Below, piece after piece: positions 1-7,904 of a stretch of 64,000 nt of DNA (position 1 is its first letter; each line of letters opens with the position of its first letter). The stretch is taken from positions 186,001 to 250,000 of the forward strand of contig JAITTY010000006.1 in the NCBI GenBank assembly GCA_031286695.1, read 5' to 3'. This stretch comes from Sphingobacterium sp. (GTDB lineage: Bacteria; Bacteroidota; Bacteroidia; Sphingobacteriales; Sphingobacteriaceae). The position numbers were made by a program, and so were the translations under genes. The notes under the pieces are model-generated. The model made no database searches. It saw nothing but the letters and a program-made list of their open reading frames with translations, and had not been told where the DNA came from.

Positions 1-1
1 G

Positions 2-808
2 CTGTTGTATATTATGGCTTCCGTGGCAACACTCTTGGTATTTGCACTGATATTAAAAGAGTTGACAGATAATGTGATCTACAAAAATTGTTTTCTTTAT
101 AAAAATCTTGTTCAGAAAACTTTCCATTATCAATTTGGTGTATTATTGGGATCCTTGATCTGTATACTAGGGAGTATTCAATTTATCGAATTTTACCGTT
201 TTCAGCGTTTGAAGACCAGACGTGAGCTACTTTCAAATCAGACTCAACTGTCTCATTTAAAAAAGCAGCTTAACCCACATTTTCTGTTCAATACCTTAAA
301 TACCATTTACGGTATTAATCTGAAGTATCCAGAACGTACTTCCGAATTGATTATCAAAGTTTCTCAGCTTCTTCGCTATCAGATGGAAAGCAGCGACCGG
401 GAATTTGTTTCTATGGACGATGAAATTGATTTTATCTCCAGTTATATCGAGTTAGAACGAGAACGACTAGGCTATCGGACCAAAATTGAGTTTGACTATC
501 AAAAAGAGGAGGATATCAATTATCAGATTGCTCCTATGCTATTGATCACTTTCGTTGAAAATGCTTTTAAACACGGAACGTGCAGTATCGAAGATTGTTT
601 TGTACATATTTCCATCAAGATTGAAAAAGGGAACTTATATTTGCATGTACGGAATTCTGTTCCTGTTAAGAAAAGGAATGTGTTTTCGGCAAAAATAGGT
701 TTGGAAAATACGATGGCACGATTAAAGCTTTTGTATCCTAATCGGTATAAATTAACCACAAATTCCAAGAAAGAGGAGTATGAAGTGTCATTGGTTATCA
801 ATCTTTAA
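2..808 (+). CDS. LytS-type sensor histidine kinase, 5' truncated by window edge
   Basis: The frame is open to the left edge, so the true start lies outside the window. The visible part has a hydrophobic stretch at its start, a second one (FGVLLGSLICILG), a short linker, and then a His_kinase domain (PF06580 type) with the phosphoacceptor motif LKKQLNPHFLFNTLN. A HATPase domain follows, with an N-box (ITFVENAFKHG) and a late GLENTMARLKLLY segment. It should be an inner-membrane kinase that phosphorylates the LytTR regulator starting 3 bases after its stop, which implies co-transcription. The signal is unknown because the sensor part is largely missing. The family is clear. Confidence 0.93.
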   Translation: MLYIMASVATLLVFALILKELTDNVIYKNCFLYKNLVQKTFHYQFGVLLGSLICILGSIQFIEFYRFQRLKTRRELLSNQTQLSHLKKQLNPHFLFNTLNTIYGINLKYPERTSELIIKVSQLLRYQMESSDREFVSMDDEIDFISSYIELERERLGYRTKIEFDYQKEEDINYQIAPMLLITFVENAFKHGTCSIEDCFVHISIKIEKGNLYLHVRNSVPVKKRNVFSAKIGLENTMARLKLLYPNRYKLTTNSKKEEYEVSLVINL

Positions 809-811
809 ACA

Positions 812-1510
812 ATGAATAAAAATAGCTGTATCGTAGTCGATGATGAACCGGCTGCACATTATGTACTGGTAAATTATATTGAAAGAAGTGCTGATTTGCA
901 GTTGGTCGCCCAGTGTTATAATGCGTTTGAGGCATTGGAGTTTCTTCGGGAGAACAAAGTTGATTTAATTTTTTTGGATATTGAAATGCCTGAAATTAAT
1001 GGGATGGAGTTTCTGAAAATGCTGGATAACCCACCTAAGACTATTTTGACAACGGCCTATTCCGAATATGCGCTAGAGAGTTATGATTATGGCGTTGTCG
1101 ATTACTTGCTTAAACCGATCTCATTTCCCAGGTTTTTTAAAGCCGTGCAACGTTTTCTGTCCTATAATAATACGGTCGTGACTCCACAGGAGGACGAACC
1201 AAAATACATCAGTATCCGGATGGATGGACGTGTTATAGATGTTAAATTATCCCAGATTGATTTTATCCAGAGCTTTGGCAATTATGTGAAAATCGTCACC
1301 CCAAACCAGACTTTTTTAACGGCAAGTACCACACAGCAAATTCTCACACAGGTGCCGGCATCAAAATTTATTCGTATTCACAAGTCTTATATTGCCTCGA
1401 TCAATAAGGTCAGTAAGTATGAACATGGAATGGTGCAGATAAATAATACATCAATACCTGTTGGTATTACTTTTCGCAGGGAATTGCAAGAGCGGCTAGC
1501 GAATAAATAG
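812..1510 (+). CDS. LytTR-family response regulator
   Basis: The 232-aa protein has an N-terminal receiver domain (residues about 5-120) with acidic residues VVDDE, the phosphoacceptor Asp56 in DLIFLDIEMPE, a conserved Thr in ILTTAYSEYA and Lys in YLLKPI. A C-terminal LytTR DNA-binding domain follows (about 130-230; IDFIQSFGNYVKI and FIRIHKSYIASINKV). It is the partner of the LytS-type kinase ending just upstream and should act as a transcription factor. The ATG at 812 sits 3 bases after the kinase stop. Targets are not evident from the sequence. Confidence 0.95.
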   Translation: MNKNSCIVVDDEPAAHYVLVNYIERSADLQLVAQCYNAFEALEFLRENKVDLIFLDIEMPEINGMEFLKMLDNPPKTILTTAYSEYALESYDYGVVDYLLKPISFPRFFKAVQRFLSYNNTVVTPQEDEPKYISIRMDGRVIDVKLSQIDFIQSFGNYVKIVTPNQTFLTASTTQQILTQVPASKFIRIHKSYIASINKVSKYEHGMVQINNTSIPVGITFRRELQERLANK

Positions 1511-1548
1511 GATTGGCCGTTCGAGATCATTTGGAGGAGTTAATTTCA

Positions 1549-2028
1549 TTATCTTTGAGATGTGCTCGCAGTGACCTTGGGACGGTGCAAAACTGGAAAG
1601 TTTACAGAATTGGCAATGAAACAATACTCATTAGCCTTTTGATGTAATTCAATGGCTAGGGCAATCATTGCAGAATCTTTTACACAGACTGCAGGATTTA
1701 GTGTAACTTCTTTAAAATAGCCTTTTCCACTTTCTTCCTCGACCATGATACCTGTTGCCTGGTCTACATATTCTTCCACAATAATTTTATGGACTGAGCA
1801 GAAATGAAGGTACCATAACATATGGCAGGAGGATAGGGAGCTTAACAATAAATCTTCGGGATTATGTTTGATTGGATCTCCGAGAAATGCAGGGTCCGAA
1901 GAGCCTTCAATATCGGCTTTGCCGTCAATGACAATGCGGTGGCTTCTTTCATAGTTTTTGTAGTGATCGGTGCCACTGCCGCGATTTCCTGTCCACTCAA
2001 TGGTGGCTGTGTAATTATGCTGTTTCAT
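1549..2028 (-). CDS. OsmC family protein (peroxide/organic hydroperoxide reductase-like)
   Basis: The 159-aa protein matches the OsmC/Ohr fold in length and motifs. It has the N-terminal beta strand HNYTATIEWTGNRG, the segment NPEDLLLSSLSSCHMLW with the first redox Cys68, and the second Cys136 in KANEYCFIANSVNFPV. Family members reduce organic or inorganic peroxides with two cysteines in the cytoplasm. The subtype resembles the SACOL1771-like OsmC group rather than classical Ohr; this is a judgement from motif spacing. It is divergent from a dihydrolipoyl dehydrogenase, and lipoyl/Lpd systems can reduce Ohr/OsmC enzymes, so a functional link is plausible but inferred. Confidence 0.92.
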   Translation of the reverse strand: MKQHNYTATIEWTGNRGSGTDHYKNYERSHRIVIDGKADIEGSSDPAFLGDPIKHNPEDLLLSSLSSCHMLWYLHFCSVHKIIVEEYVDQATGIMVEEESGKGYFKEVTLNPAVCVKDSAMIALAIELHQKANEYCFIANSVNFPVLHRPKVTASTSQR

Positions 2029-2170
2029 CTAAAAATGACGATTTAATTTTTAGTGCTGATTTAGGAACAAGGTACTAAAATATATGGTGAATCGGCTGTG
2101 AGTTACAAAAGCTTTTTAATAGAATTGACTTTCATATTATTTTTCTTTACATAATTTTTTAATTTATAAA

Positions 2171-2184
2171 ATACCAATTGGTAT
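2171..2184. promoter_or_regulatory. Putative operator palindrome 1 (ATACC-N4-GGTAT)
   Basis: Perfect 14-bp palindrome ATACCAATTGGTAT in the 366-bp divergent OsmC/Lpd spacer. A TAnnTTTG-type -7 box (TAAGTTTG, 2193-2200) lies just downstream, so the palindrome falls near the -33 region of a rightward promoter. It shares its ATACC/GGTAT core with the palindrome at 2257-2276. TetR-family regulators often bind such sites; no such regulator is visible nearby. Confidence 0.5.
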
Positions 2185-2256
2185 ATTATTTGTAAGTTTG
2201 TATTGGTTTTAATTATCTGAATTTTATGATAAATAATGTTTTTTCTTGTGTTTTTA

Positions 2257-2276
2257 AATATACCTTTTGGTATATT
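2257..2276. promoter_or_regulatory. Putative operator palindrome 2 (AATATACC-N4-GGTATATT)
   Basis: Perfect 8-bp arms AATATACC and GGTATATT around TTTT, centred 89 bp from the first palindrome. The identical ATACC/GGTAT half-sites in the same divergent spacer suggest two sites for one dimeric repressor or activator. The surrounding DNA is very AT-rich, but the two GC-containing cores make chance less likely. The protein that binds is unknown. Confidence 0.5.
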
Positions 2277-2394
2277 GTTTTTTATTATGGCTGGCGTTTT
2301 TATTGAAATTTCTCCGCCAGAATTTTGAAGTAGGTATGCAAATAGCAGATTGGAGCTTGTGTTTTAGTCGTAAATAAATAAAAGTAATCAGTAT

Positions 2395-3798
2395 ATGGAA
2401 CAATATGATTTGGTTGTTATTGGGTCTGGCCCTGGGGGCTATGTTGCAGCGATTCGTAGTGCCCAGTTGGGGTATAAAACAGCGCTTGTCGAAAAATACG
2501 ATACATTGGGGGGGACCTGTACAAATGTAGGCTGTATCCCGACAAAGGCTATTTTGGATAGTACACATCATTACCACGATGCAGTCCATCATTTTGCCGC
2601 TCATGGGATCCAGGTAGAGGGGCTTTCGATGGACTTTGACCGTTTATATGATCGCAAAGACAAGGTTGTGCTGCAAAATACGCAGGGATTAAATTTTCTG
2701 ATGAGAAAGAATAAGGTTACAGTGATTCATGGAACGGCCTCTTTTGTTGATAATTCAACCGTGCAGGTTGTTACATCGGCCCATGAAAGTTTGTTACTCG
2801 GGGCAAAGAAATTTATCATTGCGACCGGTTCCAAGCCTGCAACGGTCCCGGGGGTAACAATCGATAAAAAACGTATTATCACTTCAACAGAAGCACTATC
2901 TCTGCAGAAAAAACCGGATAACCTTGTTATTATCGGTGGTGGTGTGATCGGGGTTGAAATGGCCTCTATATTTAGTAGGCTTGGTTGTGAGGTAACCATT
3001 ATTGAATATGCAGACCATCTCCTTGCGAATATGGATCATGAATTAGGTGATGCGCTGAAAAAGATATTGGTGAAAGATGGCATCCGCATTTTGCTTGAAC
3101 AGGCTGTTTACAAAACAGAAAATACGGGCAATACAGCCAAAGTTTTTTTTAGAGATCGAGGGGGTAAGGAACAAGAATTTCAGGCAGATTATATTCTGGT
3201 TGCTGTTGGACGAAAGGCATTTACGGCTGGACTTGGGCTTGAAAATACGGATGTTCGTCTGGATGCCAGAGGGATGGTTGTTACAAATGAGCAATTGCAG
3301 ACTGCAGTTCCTCATATTTACGCTATCGGTGATGTAATAGGTGGAGCAATGTTGGCTCATAAGGCTGAGGAAGAGGCGATATTTGTTGTGGAGCATATGG
3401 ACGGCCAAAAACCAAAGGTGCACTATGACCGGATACCCAGTGTAGTTTATACCTGGCCTGAGGTTGCGTCTGTAGGAGCGACAGAAGAAGATCTCAAAGC
3501 TAAAGGCATCGCTTATACTATTGGAAAGTTTCCCTTTTCGGCAAATGCGCGTGCGCGTGCGGGAATGGATACGCAAGGTTTTGTAAAGGTGCTCGCAGAT
3601 CCAAAATATGGCGAATTATTGGGTGTTCACGTGATCGGCGCACGAGCGGCCGACCTGATTGCTCAGGGTGTTTTGGGATTGGAGTATGAGATTACTGCCG
3701 ATAGTATGTCTAGGGTATCTTATGCCCATCCTACGTATTCAGAAGTAATGAAGGAGGCACACACTTTGGCTTCAGGACGGCCATCAGTTAATATCTAA
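2395..3798 (+). CDS. lpdA: Dihydrolipoyl dehydrogenase (E3)
   Basis: A 467-aa FAD/NAD-dependent pyridine nucleotide-disulfide oxidoreductase. The FAD-binding Rossmann motif VVIGSGPGGYVAAI (residues 8-20) is followed by the redox pair Cys42/Cys47 in GGTCTNVGCIPTK. The NAD-binding motif VIIGGGVIGVEMASIF comes mid-protein, then the second FAD motif YAIGDVIGGAMLAHKAEEE, and the C-terminal catalytic pair HPTYSE (His445, Glu450). It oxidises dihydrolipoamide of 2-oxoacid dehydrogenases or the glycine cleavage system. No E1 or E2 genes are adjacent, so it is a stand-alone copy. The length is typical. The ATG at 2395 was chosen because the FAD motif follows immediately. Confidence 0.95.
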   Translation: MEQYDLVVIGSGPGGYVAAIRSAQLGYKTALVEKYDTLGGTCTNVGCIPTKAILDSTHHYHDAVHHFAAHGIQVEGLSMDFDRLYDRKDKVVLQNTQGLNFLMRKNKVTVIHGTASFVDNSTVQVVTSAHESLLLGAKKFIIATGSKPATVPGVTIDKKRIITSTEALSLQKKPDNLVIIGGGVIGVEMASIFSRLGCEVTIIEYADHLLANMDHELGDALKKILVKDGIRILLEQAVYKTENTGNTAKVFFRDRGGKEQEFQADYILVAVGRKAFTAGLGLENTDVRLDARGMVVTNEQLQTAVPHIYAIGDVIGGAMLAHKAEEEAIFVVEHMDGQKPKVHYDRIPSVVYTWPEVASVGATEEDLKAKGIAYTIGKFPFSANARARAGMDTQGFVKVLADPKYGELLGVHVIGARAADLIAQGVLGLEYEITADSMSRVSYAHPTYSEVMKEAHTLASGRPSVNI

Positions 3799-3808
3799 AC
3801 AAATTGCA

Positions 3809-3856
3809 CGTCTTTTCTACGGAAAATATCGCTTGTTTTATTTCGTAGAAAAGACG
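3809..3856 (+). terminator. Long inverted repeat after lpdA
   Basis: Perfect 13-bp arms CGTCTTTTCTACG (3809-3821) and CGTAGAAAAGACG (3844-3856) separated by 22 bases, starting 11 bases after the lpdA stop. The position fits a transcription end, but the loop is long and only a weak T-rich tract (CTATTTGTAT) follows. An mRNA-stabilising or protein-binding element is an alternative. Confidence 0.5.
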
Positions 3857-3999
3857 CTATTTGTATAAGGTTCTAAGGTTGGTCAAAATGGAGGCGAAGG
3901 TGGAAGCTTCAATAGAAATGAGACTGATTTTGCAGAGAGACAATATTTTGGATACAAAAATCAATTTCTTTATGTTTGTTGTGTATCATACTTAAATTT

Positions 4000-4569
4000 A
4001 TGGACCAGCAGTTATTGTTAGACAGTATCCAGAAAGAGATCACACTTACTGAAGACGAAATCGTACTCCTATTGGCGGTGCTGAAGTCCAAGAAGGTGAA
4101 AAAGAAGCAATATTTGCTATTGGAAGGGGATTTAAGCAGGTACGCTATCTTCGTTGCCTCTGGCTGTCTAAGAAGTTACTGTGTGGATGAAAATGGATTT
4201 CAATATATTCAGCAGTTTGCTCCAGCCGGTTGGTGGATTGGAGATATGTATAGTCTGGTGACTGGCAAACCCGGAAACCTATACATTGATGCGGTATTTG
4301 AATCGGAGTTATGGATGATCTCCAAAATGGATCTAAACCGACTCTATCAGGAGATTCCGAAATTGAATGTTTATTTTCGGATACTCGCCGAAAATGCACT
4401 GGTTTATTATCAAAGCCGATCGATGGAGAATCTCCGTTTAGCCGCCAAGGAACGTTATGAAAAGTTCTGTACACGCTATCCTACATTGATCGACTGCCTG
4501 CCGCAAAAACAAGTAGCTGCCTATATTGGTGTAACGCCTGAATTTTTGAGTAAAATGCTTCATCAGTGA
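4000..4569 (+). CDS. Crp/Fnr-family transcriptional regulator
   Basis: The 189-aa protein has a cyclic-nucleotide-binding-like beta roll (about residues 20-120; KKKQYLLLEGDLSRYAIFVASGCLRSY and a long FAPAGWWIGDMYSL segment). A helical linker and a short C-terminal helix-turn-helix follow (KQVAAYIGVTPEFLSKMLHQ). This is the usual Bacteroidota type, which typically lacks a proven cNMP ligand. The ATG at 4000 is preferred over an upstream TTG at 3976. It is an isolated rightward gene with a LysR gene convergent to it. Target unknown. Confidence 0.88.
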   Translation: MDQQLLLDSIQKEITLTEDEIVLLLAVLKSKKVKKKQYLLLEGDLSRYAIFVASGCLRSYCVDENGFQYIQQFAPAGWWIGDMYSLVTGKPGNLYIDAVFESELWMISKMDLNRLYQEIPKLNVYFRILAENALVYYQSRSMENLRLAAKERYEKFCTRYPTLIDCLPQKQVAAYIGVTPEFLSKMLHQ

Positions 4570-4605
4570 CATACACAAGGCTATTAAATCAAGCAGCCCA
4601 TTGAT

Positions 4606-5502
4606 TTACCATTTCTCTTTTAGCAGTGTCTCTAACTGAACAATTTCCTCTTGGTACATGGTTTTCTTTCTCGTTCCAAAATAAAGTATATTTTCTACGG
4701 GGAAAGTCCCTTCCCAGATCAGTTTAATTTTTCCCGATGCTATTGCTTCGGCGCAAAGGAAGTCAGGCACAATGGAAAAACCTGTATTATTGCTCAGACA
4801 GCGTATAATAGAGCTTATATTTGGAACGATATAGTTGGGACTGAAGTCAGGATGTTCACCGAAGTGTGTTGACCAATAGTTTTTTAAATGATCCATATCG
4901 GCAGCAGTACTATACCACAATTGTTTTTTCAGCAGCTGAGCAGCTTCCTTAATCTTGTTGTCCGCCAAGAGTTTCTCTAGCTCGGAAGTGTCGGTTTGGC
5001 AGCCAGCAATTAGAACAATGCGTTCTTTTGAAAAAGCTTCATACTGGAGATTCTGCTGGTTCCCTTTTTGAGGAGTTATAATGAGGTCCAGCAAACCGTT
5101 GTCGAGATCCTGCTGCATCTGCGGATATTCCCCAAATTTAATGATCAAATTGAACGGAAGCTGGGCGATATGTTCTTCAAGTGTATATTGAAAGGTCTCA
5201 AAGCACATGCCTATGCTAATTGTAGCACGTTCGTCCAAAGCGCGTTTGTGAAAATGTTGCTCGCCCGTTTCCAGTTTCTTTAGTGGGTCAATAACATAAT
5301 TATACAAGATCTTTCCCTTTTCGGTCGGTACCATTTTTCGTGCGGAACGATCGAAAAGTTTATGCCCGGTAAATGCTTCGAGTGAATTTAGATGCAGGCT
5401 TACACCAGGTTGTGAAATAAATAATTCCTGTGCAGCAGCTGAAAGTGTTCCCGTTTCATATATCGCCTTAAATGTTCGAAGCCATTCTAAGTTCCATTTC
5501 AT
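4606..5502 (-). CDS. LysR-family transcriptional regulator
   Basis: The 298-aa protein has an N-terminal winged HTH (WLRTFKAIYETGTLSAAAQELFISQPGVSLHLNSLE, split here by function: residues about 3-38), a wing (FDRSARKMVPTEKG), and a C-terminal effector-binding domain of LysR type. The start was placed at the ATG at 5502 because the HTH begins directly after it; an extension to 5532 adds only residues upstream of the fold. It is divergent from the quinone reductase gene at 5600 with 97 bp between. This LysR arrangement usually means control of the divergent gene and itself; inducer unknown, possibly a quinone. Confidence 0.93.
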   Translation of the reverse strand: MKWNLEWLRTFKAIYETGTLSAAAQELFISQPGVSLHLNSLEAFTGHKLFDRSARKMVPTEKGKILYNYVIDPLKKLETGEQHFHKRALDERATISIGMCFETFQYTLEEHIAQLPFNLIIKFGEYPQMQQDLDNGLLDLIITPQKGNQQNLQYEAFSKERIVLIAGCQTDTSELEKLLADNKIKEAAQLLKKQLWYSTAADMDHLKNYWSTHFGEHPDFSPNYIVPNISSIIRCLSNNTGFSIVPDFLCAEAIASGKIKLIWEGTFPVENILYFGTRKKTMYQEEIVQLETLLKEKW

Positions 5503-5540
5503 AGTTATTATTTTTATGATACAAATATACAATTTAAATT

Positions 5541-5579
5541 ATTTGTGTTATTTAAAAATATGATAGAAATTTGTGTTAT
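5541..5579. promoter_or_regulatory. Direct repeat in LysR/MdaB divergent spacer
   Basis: ATTTGTGTTAT occurs twice on the + strand (5541-5551 and 5569-5579), 28 bp apart, between the divergent LysR and quinone reductase starts. The position is right for regulator binding or for a repeated promoter element. LysR proteins prefer imperfect inverted repeats, so the direct repeats may be half-sites. Assignment is inference. Confidence 0.35.
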
Positions 5580-5599
5580 CAATAAGAAAAATTATAGAA

Positions 5600-6211
5600 A
5601 TGAATATATTTATTATTAACGGCGGACAGAACTTCGCTCACTCAGGTGGTTCTTTTAATACCACAATAACAAATTGGACTGTCGAAACACTGGCAGGAAA
5701 TGGATTCGAAACACGGGTTACCAATATCAATGATGATTTTGAGCCAATGGCGGAAGTTGAAAACTTTAAATGGGCAGATATTATTGTTTATCATTTTCCG
5801 GTGTGGTGGTTTCAGGTTCCCAATCGTCTAAAGCTCTATATCGATGAAGTCTTTACGGCAGGGCATAACAATGGTATCTATAAAAGCGATGGACGTTCAC
5901 GTACGAATCCGGCAATTAACTATGGTACAGGAGGTTTGATGCAAGGTAAAAAATATATGGTAACCTCAAGCTGGAATGCGCCTGACACTGCATTTACATT
6001 AGAAAATGAGTTTTTCGATCAGCATTCTGTTGATGAAGGAGTTTTATTTGGTTTTCATAAGATGAATCAATTTGCCGGGTTGGAGCGCATAGGCAGTTTC
6101 CATTTTCATGATATGGAGAAAGGTGCATCACCAGAGCGTGTTGCTAACTACGAGAAAGTGTATAAGCAATATCTGGAAGAAGTGTTTCAACTGGAAACTA
6201 CCTTGAATTAA
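5600..6211 (+). CDS. mdaB: MdaB-like NAD(P)H quinone reductase (flavodoxin-fold)
   Basis: A 203-aa member of the NAD(P)H dehydrogenase (quinone)/MdaB family. It starts with MNIFIINGGQNFAHSGG, where the FMN phosphate site normally lies. Next come WADIIVYHFPVWWFQVPNRLKLYIDEVF, typical of MdaB, and a KKYMVTSSWNAP segment. It should catalyse two-electron reduction of quinones in the cytoplasm with FAD or FMN, protecting against redox cycling. The ATG at 5600 gives the standard family N-terminus. A YgiN-like monooxygenase follows at 6294; mdaB and ygiN are also neighbours in E. coli, supporting a quinone redox role. Likely controlled by the divergent LysR regulator. Confidence 0.9.
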   Translation: MNIFIINGGQNFAHSGGSFNTTITNWTVETLAGNGFETRVTNINDDFEPMAEVENFKWADIIVYHFPVWWFQVPNRLKLYIDEVFTAGHNNGIYKSDGRSRTNPAINYGTGGLMQGKKYMVTSSWNAPDTAFTLENEFFDQHSVDEGVLFGFHKMNQFAGLERIGSFHFHDMEKGASPERVANYEKVYKQYLEEVFQLETTLN

Positions 6212-6293
6212 AAATTAAACGAAAGGGAATAGTGCTTATTCATGGCTTTATTGTTATTATTACAGCAACTATTACCAAAACAAAATCAAAACG

Positions 6294-6584
6294 ATGAAAG
6301 TATATTTAACAGCAATTTTAAAAGCAGTTCCTTCGCATCGCGAAGAGGTATTGGCATTATTGCTAGAGATGGTTGAAGCAAGTAGAAAAGAAGCGGCTTG
6401 TATACAATATGATCTGCATCAGGTGAATGATGATGAGAACCAGTTTATCTTTTATGAAATCTGGAAAGATCAGGCTGGATTGGATGCACATAATCAACAG
6501 GCCTATATTGTGGAATTTGGAAAAGTTGCTGGAGAAAAACTGCAGGAAGCACCCCAAATTTTATTAATGAATAAACTCGCTTAA
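6294..6584 (+). CDS. YgiN-like quinol monooxygenase (ABM domain)
   Basis: The 96-aa protein is a single antibiotic biosynthesis monooxygenase (ABM) domain, a dimeric alpha/beta barrel of about this size. Visible motifs are VYLTAILKAVPSHREEVLALLLEM, then CIQYDLHQVND and FIFYEIWKDQAGLDAHNQ, where HNQ is a typical late helix. In E. coli YgiN works with MdaB in a quinone/quinol cycle. Here it follows mdaB by 82 bp on the same strand. The catalytic residue set cannot be assigned with certainty because the family is diverse. Confidence 0.88.
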   Translation: MKVYLTAILKAVPSHREEVLALLLEMVEASRKEAACIQYDLHQVNDDENQFIFYEIWKDQAGLDAHNQQAYIVEFGKVAGEKLQEAPQILLMNKLA

Positions 6585-6741
6585 GTCACCCTTTCGCCTG
6601 CAAAGACGTCATTGAAGAACGTATTGCAGATGAAATAGCTCGGGGAGTAAGGTCTGTATGGATAGAATGTTAAAGTATTAAAATAAAAATTGAAGTGGTG
6701 GGTGCCAAAATCATTTGTGTTACCTTTCGTAAAACATTGTT

Positions 6742-7068
6742 TTACTCTGATTTAGTGACGCGGATGATTTTGTTGGTACCCTGCTGAACGGCGACGTTCA
6801 CTTTGTTGCGCTGAGTGAGGCTCTGTTGTAGCAGATTTAATTCGCTGCTCAGTTGACCATCTAGATTATCTAACCAGAATGACGCTGCCATAATACCGAT
6901 CTGCACCCTGTAGGTGGAGTCATTTTCCCGTACGACCTGTTCAATAACCTGGTGCTGATACCAGGTGAGATCTTTGTTTTCTTTTTTGGAAATGCAAGAA
7001 AATAGAAGTAGCCCCAAAAAAAGAAGGTAGCCCAATTTTAAAAGTCGACTGCGCTTAAGGTCCATCAA
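6742..7068 (-). CDS. Small putative lipoprotein of unknown function
   Basis: The 108-aa protein has a positively charged N-terminus, a hydrophobic core (LLKLGYLLFLGLLL) and a lipobox LLFSC, followed by charged residues (ISKKENKD) as in exported Bacteroidota lipoproteins. The mature part is short, mixed alpha/beta and not recognised. Two adjacent ATG codons are possible starts. It stands alone in a leftward orientation downstream of the amidotransferase operon, with 78 bp between them, so it may be the last gene of that operon or independent. Confidence 0.7.
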   Translation of the reverse strand: MMDLKRSRLLKLGYLLFLGLLLFSCISKKENKDLTWYQHQVIEQVVRENDSTYRVQIGIMAASFWLDNLDGQLSSELNLLQQSLTQRNKVNVAVQQGTNKIIRVTKSE

Positions 7069-7146
7069 TAGTTTTTTTTCGTTATAACCAAAGCTACTGT
7101 TTTTATCTGATTAATGAATTAACTATGTAAATTTTCACAGCTTTGT

Positions 7147-7893
7147 TTACGACCGTGCACTTTCTGGTTTGATAAAGGTGTCAACATATGCGGATTCAAG
7201 TAAATCTAAAAAAGTATGGAGCTTGCTGTTCATTTGTTCGTAGTTGTAGCTTTGAATTTCATCAGCAGATTGTACAAATTGATGCGTTTGGCTTTGGCGC
7301 CGAAGATCTGTTTCGGAATCGATCAAAAGGGAGACAACCTCTGGTGTAAATTCCATATGGCATTGAAATCCGTAAACGAGCTTTGCGTAGCGCACAATTT
7401 GTCTGGGGCAGCCTACGCTGTGTGCTAATATTTTACTTTTGTCTGTTAGTCCGGGCATATCATTGTGCCAATGTCCGACCTGCAATATATGGCCAAAATG
7501 TGCTATGTTGATATCGTTCATCCCCTCGGTCGTGAGCTTGATCGGAAAGACTCCAATCTCTTTTTCTGGGCTGTGCGCATACGGTGCAGCGAGTGCCTCA
7601 CCAATCAATTGTGCACCCAAGCAAACCCCCACAACGGCTTTGCCGGCAATAATGCATTGCCGGATAAGCGCGATTTCGGACTTCGCGTCAAAGTAATGGT
7701 ATTCGGTTTGGGATGAATCTGGACTTTGAGGTCCGCCCATTACGATCAAAAAGTCGATGGAGTCGATTTCTTTTGGAAGAAGGTCCTGCTGGTAAACGCG
7801 GGAAAAAGTAACCTTATGTTGGCGCTTTTCTGCCCAATGTAAATAGGCTCCGGGGGCCTCAAAAACTTCGTGCTGTATAAAATGTATGTGCAT
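7147..7893 (-). CDS. Class I glutamine amidotransferase-like protein
   Basis: A 248-aa GATase1 domain protein with a complete triad: nucleophile Cys91 in VGVCLGAQLIG, and His179 and Glu181 in GFQCHMEFTPEV. Early strand FLIVMGGPQSPDS is typical. Such free-standing proteins are related to GMP-synthase amidotransferase domains and to gamma-glutamyl hydrolases of polyamine metabolism. It is the last gene of the leftward operon PaiB-PaiA-YggS-GATase, only 11 bases after the YggS stop. The substrate is not known; a role in gamma-glutamyl-amine hydrolysis is a guess from the polyamine context. Confidence 0.9.
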   Translation of the reverse strand: MHIHFIQHEVFEAPGAYLHWAEKRQHKVTFSRVYQQDLLPKEIDSIDFLIVMGGPQSPDSSQTEYHYFDAKSEIALIRQCIIAGKAVVGVCLGAQLIGEALAAPYAHSPEKEIGVFPIKLTTEGMNDINIAHFGHILQVGHWHNDMPGLTDKSKILAHSVGCPRQIVRYAKLVYGFQCHMEFTPEVVSLLIDSETDLRRQSQTHQFVQSADEIQSYNYEQMNSKLHTFLDLLESAYVDTFIKPESARS

Positions 7894-7904
7894 CTTTTTT
7901 TACA

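Noticed and set aside
2254..2604. 116-aa open frame on the minus strand across the lpdA start
   Set aside because: It runs across the palindrome and the lpdA start and has no family features.
3043..3576. 177-aa open frame antisense to lpdA
   Set aside because: It lies fully within the strongly supported lpdA gene on the opposite strand and its translation has no motif.
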